From Candidatus Omnitrophota bacterium (GTDB lineage: Bacteria; Omnitrophota; Gorgyraeia; Zapsychrales; Zapsychraceae): a DNA stretch of 41,793 nucleotides. The first letter of the stretch is position 1; every line of letters begins with the position of its first letter. The stretch spans positions 1 through 41,793 of the forward strand of contig JAGOSC010000021.1 in assembly GCA_018062515.1 (NCBI GenBank), given 5' to 3'. The notes below the pieces were generated by a model. That model was not told the origin of the DNA. It saw only the letters and a list, made by a program, of their open reading frames with translations, and did not search any database. A program made the position numbers and the translations under genes. Shown here piece by piece: positions 37,417 to 41,793 of this stretch.

Positions 37417-37578
37417 TTATTCTTCGTCTTCGTCATAAAATTCTTTGTTAACTTTTTTCTTTTTCTTTAACGGCTTGGCTTTTAGCGGAAGGTCATCAAA
37501 ATCACTTTCAAAATGCTCTTTGTCTTTAGTATCTTTATGAAGCTTCTTCAACCGTCGGATTTCTTCATCTTCTTGCAT
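37417..37578 (-). CDS. Small highly charged protein (53 residues)
   Basis: An ATG at 37578 preceded by AAAAGGAG at nine-base spacing opens a 53-codon frame ending in DEDEE before TAA. Composition is almost wholly charged: an acidic and helical start (MQEDEEIRRLKKLHKD), a KPLKKKKK patch and an acidic end. There is no signal or membrane segment, so it is cytoplasmic and probably disordered. A strong terminator follows directly, so RBS, frame and terminator together make a convincing gene. The family is unknown. The spacer 37579-37741 holds its upstream region, with a TATACT (37713-37708) as a weak -10 candidate. Confidence 0.7.
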   Translation of the reverse strand: MQEDEEIRRLKKLHKDTKDKEHFESDFDDLPLKAKPLKKKKKVNKEFYDEDEE

Positions 37579-37741
37579 TGTTTCCCGCTCCTTTTCGCGT
37601 AAAAACGTTTTTGAGAATATTAGCTGGGCGCAATACCCGGCGTTATTAAAATCTGCCTATCGGTGGCGGTGATCATGGATTTGATCGGACTGATTGCAGA
37701 TGTTTAAAGTATACCATATGGAAAAAAAATACCTCCCCGCG

Positions 37742-39025
37742 CTAAACTTCCCTTAAATAGCCCCAGGTGTGGAGTTTGTCACTGTCTTCGTACCAGCGAT
37801 CGCCAATATCCGTGCGGTAATACATACTTGGAATCATGATATTGCTGACACGGCTGTACACTTGATGCTGGGCCTGTTTCATGGTCGGTCCAATACCGCA
37901 CACCACGAGGACGACACCGGTGTTTCCAGCGACTAACCATTGATCTTCGACTAATTTTACGTCCCCAATATGAATACCTTCCAAATTTGGTTTCTTGAAG
38001 AAAATGACCGAATCTTTAGAATGATTTTTAAAAGTCTGCTCATCATTGAATGGATACGGCGGTACAATAATCCGTACGCCAATCTGAAATCCGTTTTTCG
38101 TTTTAAAGTTAGTCATGCTTTTGGTAACCAAACCATGAAAGAATTCACTAATCGGCATGTTAATGCCTTCCTGCTGTATGCTGATCGTTGGATAACCGAA
38201 GCGGGCAGTAAATTCGAGCGGATAAATTCCATTCGCATTGACAATACAGTTAATGTCGATGTAACCGACATAACCTTCTTCCCGCAGTTTGGGTTCGATT
38301 TTTTTTAATGTCGCGTTAAAAATTTTATTTTCCCCGCTCCAGTACATCGTTGTTCCCATTTCTCCCGTCGATGGTCCGATATTACCCGGGAAAAGTTTTT
38401 TATGTTCGAAATTGATATTAATCGGTAGGATAAATTGTTCGCCGTTAAAGAAAGCGCCTACGGCAATTTCAACGCCGGTAACACGTTTTTGAAGTTGGAA
38501 TACCTTAATGTATGTTGACCAGGCCTTTTTATATCCTTCAAGAACTTGAATAACGTCTTGGCCGTCTTCTTGTTCTCCGACGAATAATAATCGTTTAATG
38601 TTCTGCGCTTCTCCGCTTGGTTTAATCACGTAGCGGCTCGGGTTTTGTTTTACGTAGGCAATGGCTTCATCAAATGATGTGAACTCGACGTAGGGAATAA
38701 TATTGACTCCGGCTTTCTTGAGTTCCTCTTGACCGAATGTGCGGTCATCTTCCAAGCGATCGGTATATTCGGTTCCACCGACGACCAGCTTGCCTTTTTT
38801 ACGCATTTCTTGAGCCAATGTTCCGTGACCAAGGACATCATCAAAAATAATGATATCCGCCCAATCGACGTCATTTCGCCAATTGTCTGTTTTTTCGACA
38901 AAGCCGTCGGCAATATCGCGGACATCTTTGTTTTTAATAAAATATTTGACCTCATGGCCTTCTTGCCGGACATGCCAAGCGATATCATTAATGAGAGCGT
39001 CGTAAGAAATGAAGAGGAATTTCAT
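37742..39025 (-). CDS. PurD-like ATP-grasp ligase
   Basis: This 427-residue protein is similar in size and order to phosphoribosylamine-glycine ligase: pre-ATP-grasp domain (MKFLFISYDALINDIAWHVR), a Gly-rich turn, ATP-grasp domain with RYVIKPSGEAQ (about 133-143) and GVEIAVGAFFNGE, and metal/phosphate site YPLEFTARFGYPT (PurD has ExNxRxGDPE), followed by a C-domain with VAGNTGVVLVV. It lacks the N-terminal GGGGREHA motif of PurD, and no purine gene is nearby. It could be a true but divergent GARS or a ligase joining an amine and an acid in another pathway. AAAGG lies before ATG 39025. Confidence 0.72.
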   Translation of the reverse strand: MKFLFISYDALINDIAWHVRQEGHEVKYFIKNKDVRDIADGFVEKTDNWRNDVDWADIIIFDDVLGHGTLAQEMRKKGKLVVGGTEYTDRLEDDRTFGQEELKKAGVNIIPYVEFTSFDEAIAYVKQNPSRYVIKPSGEAQNIKRLLFVGEQEDGQDVIQVLEGYKKAWSTYIKVFQLQKRVTGVEIAVGAFFNGEQFILPININFEHKKLFPGNIGPSTGEMGTTMYWSGENKIFNATLKKIEPKLREEGYVGYIDINCIVNANGIYPLEFTARFGYPTISIQQEGINMPISEFFHGLVTKSMTNFKTKNGFQIGVRIIVPPYPFNDEQTFKNHSKDSVIFFKKPNLEGIHIGDVKLVEDQWLVAGNTGVVLVVCGIGPTMKQAQHQVYSRVSNIMIPSMYYRTDIGDRWYEDSDKLHTWGYLREV

Positions 39026-39129
39026 GATTTTGCCTTTCTGAAGGTTAATGCGACGTAAAACATATATTTATTGTAAACTTTTTTCCGGTGGGAAACATTA
39101 TATTCTTAAAAATTGTGATGAAAAAATAT

Positions 39130-39627
39130 TTAGACGCCGATGGCTTTTTTTTGGATCCAAAGTATATCTTCCTTGTAAAGTCTTTTCAAGCCAAAGTAAA
39201 CCATTAAAATGCCGATGAGCATAAATATAATTTCTATGTTTATCGATATAATCCGGCTCTGATGAACAACAATAATATTCTCATCGGGATTTTGCGGATC
39301 ATAAAGGATCTGTATTACATCATTTTCAGCGATTTTTTCCCAGGTTTTGTAAATGGTATCAGCGTGAGCAATATGTTCTTGATACTGATCGTCAAAAAAT
39401 TGAAGTTTCAAAATATAGATTTCCTGGGTATTATTTTTTCTTGTCCCGGAGGAGTTCGGCAGAGGTACGCTTTTAGCTTTACCTAAAACCGTTGCGTAGG
39501 TTATGATCCCGTGCGATCGACGGTATAACTTTTTATTGGTGGCGGAAGCCCCGCCCATGGCGATCAGGAAACCCAGAGTGATGTAAAATATTGAACTGAC
39601 GATCCGTTGATTTCTAATTTCAGCCAT
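39130..39627 (-). CDS. DUF3592 membrane protein
   Basis: Counted from ATG 39627 this 165-residue protein has membrane segments at each end (SIFYITLGFLIAMGGAS and IEIIFMLIGILMVYFGL) enclosing a beta-rich outer domain (YATVLGKAKSVP, LKLQFFDDQYQEHIAHA, VIQILYDPQNPDENIIV). This two-TM plus beta layout and the YDPxNP motif are typical of DUF3592. TTG 39651 would add eight residues. The function is unknown. Confidence 0.72.
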   Translation of the reverse strand: MAEIRNQRIVSSIFYITLGFLIAMGGASATNKKLYRRSHGIITYATVLGKAKSVPLPNSSGTRKNNTQEIYILKLQFFDDQYQEHIAHADTIYKTWEKIAENDVIQILYDPQNPDENIIVVHQSRIISINIEIIFMLIGILMVYFGLKRLYKEDILWIQKKAIGV

Positions 39628-39676
39628 GACGACATTAAATTTATCCGCCAATTGTCATCGACGGAAAAAGTAGACA

Positions 39677-40066
39677 TTATTTTGAAAACAGGACGCTTTT
39701 TCCGGTTGTACGGTTAACTTGGATGATAATTTCCTGAGGAATTTCATGACGACGATCGCCGACTTTATTATCGATCGTTTTATTAAAGGTGATTAACCAG
39801 AAGTTTTTGTCCTCCATAAGCTTGGCTGCTCCGATCTGACGCACGGAAACATTTTGATCTAGCCCATGGAGGATAATATGTTTTTGAGCAATCAGGACAG
39901 CGTCGTCTTCGCTTATGCCCTTTGAAATGTCTACGGAATCTGCTTTTTGGATGATGCTTTCGTAACTCAAAACAGTTGAGCATCCCGAGCACGCGATTAA
40001 CAAGAAAAATAGACCGAATCCTGCGTAAGAATTATTTTTTAATTTTATGTTCTTCTGATTTAACAT
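39677..40066 (-). CDS. Small lipoprotein of unknown function
   Basis: This 129-residue protein has a hydrophobic signal with lipobox-like IACSGC. The mature part (ISEDDAVLIAQKHIILHG ... FWLITFNKTIDN ... IIIQVNRTTGKSVLF) resembles a single PepSY-like or cystatin-like unit: a helix followed by a strand pair ending in xxVNxxTG. The start lies 35 bases inside the end of the MobA-like gene, in another frame, with an AAGGA core upstream of ATG 40066, so translation is probably coupled. Confidence 0.68.
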   Translation of the reverse strand: MLNQKNIKLKNNSYAGFGLFFLLIACSGCSTVLSYESIIQKADSVDISKGISEDDAVLIAQKHIILHGLDQNVSVRQIGAAKLMEDKNFWLITFNKTIDNKVGDRRHEIPQEIIIQVNRTTGKSVLFSK

Positions 40067-40595
40067 TCATCAAATCCTTGCCCAAGATGTTGGTGATATC
40101 GATGCATTCGGCTTGGCAAGTTGCAAGAAAATTATCCATAGATAAGTTGTTATAGGCGATATGTTGGGTGGCTATGGCCTTGAGCGACGCTGGATATAAA
40201 CCGATTAAAGGGTGCGTTTTATTTTTGTAACTGACAATCACAGGGGATTGTCCTTCGTGGCTCATAAGGAGTTTAAAAATTTTTGGATCTGGATTATGTA
40301 AGTCACTCGGCGCGGTGAGGTACTCAGGAGCTAAATCGGAGTTGAGTAAAGCTTCGATATTTCCTAAATGACCGCAATGATCGTAATTATTCGGTACGAT
40401 TTTTAAGTGGCTGAAATGATCTGGAATCTGTTTGACTTGACCGACCAAAACAACTTCTTTGCAGAAAGGTGCCAATGTATTTAAAATCTCTTCCATCAGG
40501 ATACGGTTATGGGCTAATGAACGTTCTGATTTTTCTGCCTTTTGGCCTTCTCTTCCGCAGAAGATGGCTCCTATGATATTCGATTTTTTCTTCAT
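40032..40595 (-). CDS. MobA-like nucleotidyltransferase, degenerate
   Basis: This 187-residue protein has the order of a MobA/MobA-like NTP transferase: IIGAIFCGREGQ (N-terminal nucleotide loop), KEVVLVGQVKQ, NYDHCGHLGNIEALL (MobA has GPLxGI), TAPSDLHNPDP (catalytic CDxP region), HPLIGLYPASL. MobA attaches GMP to molybdopterin. The usual GGxSxRMGxDK signature is not intact, since GREGQKAEKSERSLAHN replaces it, so activity may differ. No other molybdenum cofactor gene is visible. Confidence 0.65.
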   Translation of the reverse strand: MKKKSNIIGAIFCGREGQKAEKSERSLAHNRILMEEILNTLAPFCKEVVLVGQVKQIPDHFSHLKIVPNNYDHCGHLGNIEALLNSDLAPEYLTAPSDLHNPDPKIFKLLMSHEGQSPVIVSYKNKTHPLIGLYPASLKAIATQHIAYNNLSMDNFLATCQAECIDITNILGKDLMNVKSEEHKIKK

Positions 40596-40670
40596 AAGTG
40601 TAAGCTTCCGAATGATTAAATCAAACTTTGTGTTTCATTCTAGCCGTATTAATTAGACTTTTCAATGAGT

Positions 40671-41423
40671 TTATTTCTTTTGGAGAATCACGATAAAAGA
40701 TGGGAAAAAAGTACGCAGCCAGGTGAGGAGAAGTGTTGGCATGGATTTCAATATCGGTTGTAAGCGTGGGAAAACGTCTAAATTAAATTCTTTCGGGTTT
40801 TTGATGATTTTGACGGACATGTCATTGATATAGAACATTTTTTCAGACATTCTATTTAATTGTCCATATGTTAACGGATAAATATCAAATCGTTTATGAC
40901 TAAAAAACTTTACATAGACATTTGCTAGCGGGCGCGGCAACCAAGATAAAAACGGCAATTTAAAATGCGGTTCGATCAGTGCATATTTTGAGGGAGTGGC
41001 AATATACGCAATACCCCCTTTTTTTAACACTCTATGAATTTCTTTTAGATGAATGTCTTGGGGGGGAATATGTTCAATGACTTGGTTAGAGATAACGACA
41101 TGGAATGACTCATTAGGAAAAGGTAAATTAACATCTTCAACCTGACGAAATGTATAACCGTCTTTGACAATCCGTTCGTCAGTTAAATTAACACTCGTCG
41201 CTGATTTACATTCTCTGGAAATAATCTGTATTATATGGCCCGATCCAGTCCCGATATCTAAGAGGTCACATTCCGATAATTTCACATATGACCGAACGAC
41301 ACTTAAGATTTTCTCGGCTTTTCTCAGTCTAGTTTCTTCACCCATCGCGGCATAGGAGCTATATGGATCACGGATAGAATAATTAAGAGTGTTATCTTCG
41401 GAATTTGACATTGCATTTCCCAT
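40671..41423 (-). CDS. Class I SAM-dependent methyltransferase
   Basis: This 250-residue enzyme has motif I CDLLDIGTGSGHIIQII (near 54-70), a PFPNESFHVVISNQVIEHIP segment, EIHRVLKKGGIAYIATPSKY, and a hydrophobic C-terminus ending FIVILQKK. Methyltransf_11 type. Substrate unknown; the type is common in polysaccharide and lipid loci. An ATG at 41411 is an alternative start. Confidence 0.8.
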   Translation of the reverse strand: MGNAMSNSEDNTLNYSIRDPYSSYAAMGEETRLRKAEKILSVVRSYVKLSECDLLDIGTGSGHIIQIISRECKSATSVNLTDERIVKDGYTFRQVEDVNLPFPNESFHVVISNQVIEHIPPQDIHLKEIHRVLKKGGIAYIATPSKYALIEPHFKLPFLSWLPRPLANVYVKFFSHKRFDIYPLTYGQLNRMSEKMFYINDMSVKIIKNPKEFNLDVFPRLQPILKSMPTLLLTWLRTFFPSFIVILQKK

Positions 41424-41510
41424 GGGTGTATGTTAGCTTAAATATTATTCTTTAAAGTTGTTAATTATAACACTTTCCAAATCATTAGGTCTACATATTC
41501 GTGATTTTAT

Positions 41511-41675
41511 ATGAAAAATAAAGATTTTCTTTACCTTCCTCTGATTACGATTTGGCTCACCGTTCTCGTTGTGACTGCTTTTTTTGTTCGCTGGGACAAT
41601 GCCACACGCTTATCCAAATATACGATCGATGAATTTGTTTTTTATCGAATGGCTAAACAAGTGAATGTTGATTGA
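41511..41675 (+). CDS. Small single-pass membrane protein (54 residues)
   Basis: ATG 41511 opens 54 codons: a short N-terminus, one membrane segment (LITIWLTVLVVTAFFVRW), and a polar helical tail ending KQVNVD before TGA. It is divergent from the methyltransferase and overlaps the next start by 11 bases, which supports a real gene pair. No Shine-Dalgarno is clear. Confidence 0.5.
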   Translation: MKNKDFLYLPLITIWLTVLVVTAFFVRWDNATRLSKYTIDEFVFYRMAKQVNVD

Positions 41676-41793
41676 AAAGATTAAAAAACAATTCCGTCCG
41701 GTGAAGAAATGGCGGCGCCGGCCCGTGACTCCCCCCTTTATTTTTTCAAACCGCTGTATAAACATCCGCCATATTTTACTTTTTTTATGCTTT
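41665..41793 (+). CDS. N-terminus of a membrane or secreted protein, cut by the window end
   Basis: From ATG 41665 the frame is open to the edge (43 codons): a very basic start (KIKKQFRPVKKWRRR), a Pro/Phe stretch and the beginning of a hydrophobic segment (IRHILLFLCF). It overlaps the 54-residue gene. Too little is present to name it. Confidence 0.45.
   Translation, partial: MLIEKIKKQFRPVKKWRRRPVTPPFIFSNRCINIRHILLFLCF

Noticed and set aside
37579..37741. Structured leader or small RNA before the 53-residue gene
   Set aside because: Only a weak TATACT and a six-base imperfect hairpin are visible, not enough to call a feature.
1..41793. tRNA, rRNA, riboswitch, CRISPR array or integrase
   Set aside because: I saw no cloverleaf, rRNA segment, repeat-spacer array or recombinase gene by reading; a tool-based scan was not possible.

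Overview
The window is about 42 kb of moderately AT-rich DNA from a diderm (Gram-negative type) bacterium. The diderm inference rests on many lipobox lipoproteins, signal peptides, BamE/SmpA-like small lipoproteins and large secreted proteins. The mix of TIGR03790 proteins, a gingipain-like C25 protein, a probable PPi-type phosphofructokinase, DUF3857 transglutaminase-like protein, many polyprenyl-phosphate-type glycosyltransferases and a giant SpvB/RHS protein suggests an uncultivated lineage such as Omnitrophota or a neighbour. That placement is inference only; no rRNA, tRNA or ribosomal gene lies in the window.

Layout. 1-2950 (-): gingipain-like (C25) secreted protein, open at the window edge, divergent from recN (3143-4807, +). 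recN converges on a GT2 glycosyltransferase (4842-5558, -) and a multi-spanning envelope protein (5623-7353, -); a palindrome covers both stop codons. A 340-bp low-complexity inverted repeat region precedes a phosphofructokinase (7696-8901, +). From 8958 to 40595 almost everything lies on the minus strand. 8958-14682: two small membrane proteins, a DUF975-like membrane protein, a methyltransferase and a subtilase with ten N-terminal six-cysteine modules. 14598-16757 and 20158-22298 are two copies of a ~2.15 kb duplication, each with one TIGR03790 protein. Between them sits a translationally coupled cassette (GT-C-like membrane protein, methyltransferase, GT2-GtrA fusion), and a scrap of subtilase 5' end remains in the second copy. 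22387-28085: lipoprotein, PH-like membrane protein, polysaccharide deacetylase, DUF3857/transglutaminase lipoprotein and GT87 mannosyltransferase-like protein.

28167-37169 is the most interesting region: a 2506-residue SpvB-VCBS-RHS protein ends in an alpha/beta-hydrolase (lipase-like) tip. It is followed after 10 nt by a BamE-like lipoprotein, then a truncated lipoprotein gene bordered by REP-like palindromes, then an orphan, 5'-truncated second hydrolase tip followed after 19 nt by a second BamE-like lipoprotein. This is the architecture of a polymorphic Rhs toxin with tip/immunity modules; here the tips look like lipases and the candidate immunity proteins are periplasmic lipoproteins.

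37417-41423 (-): a 53-residue charged protein with strong RBS and terminator, a PurD-like ATP-grasp enzyme, a DUF3592 protein, a lipoprotein overlapping a MobA-like protein, and a methyltransferase. 41511-41793 (+): a 54-residue membrane protein and the start of another gene.
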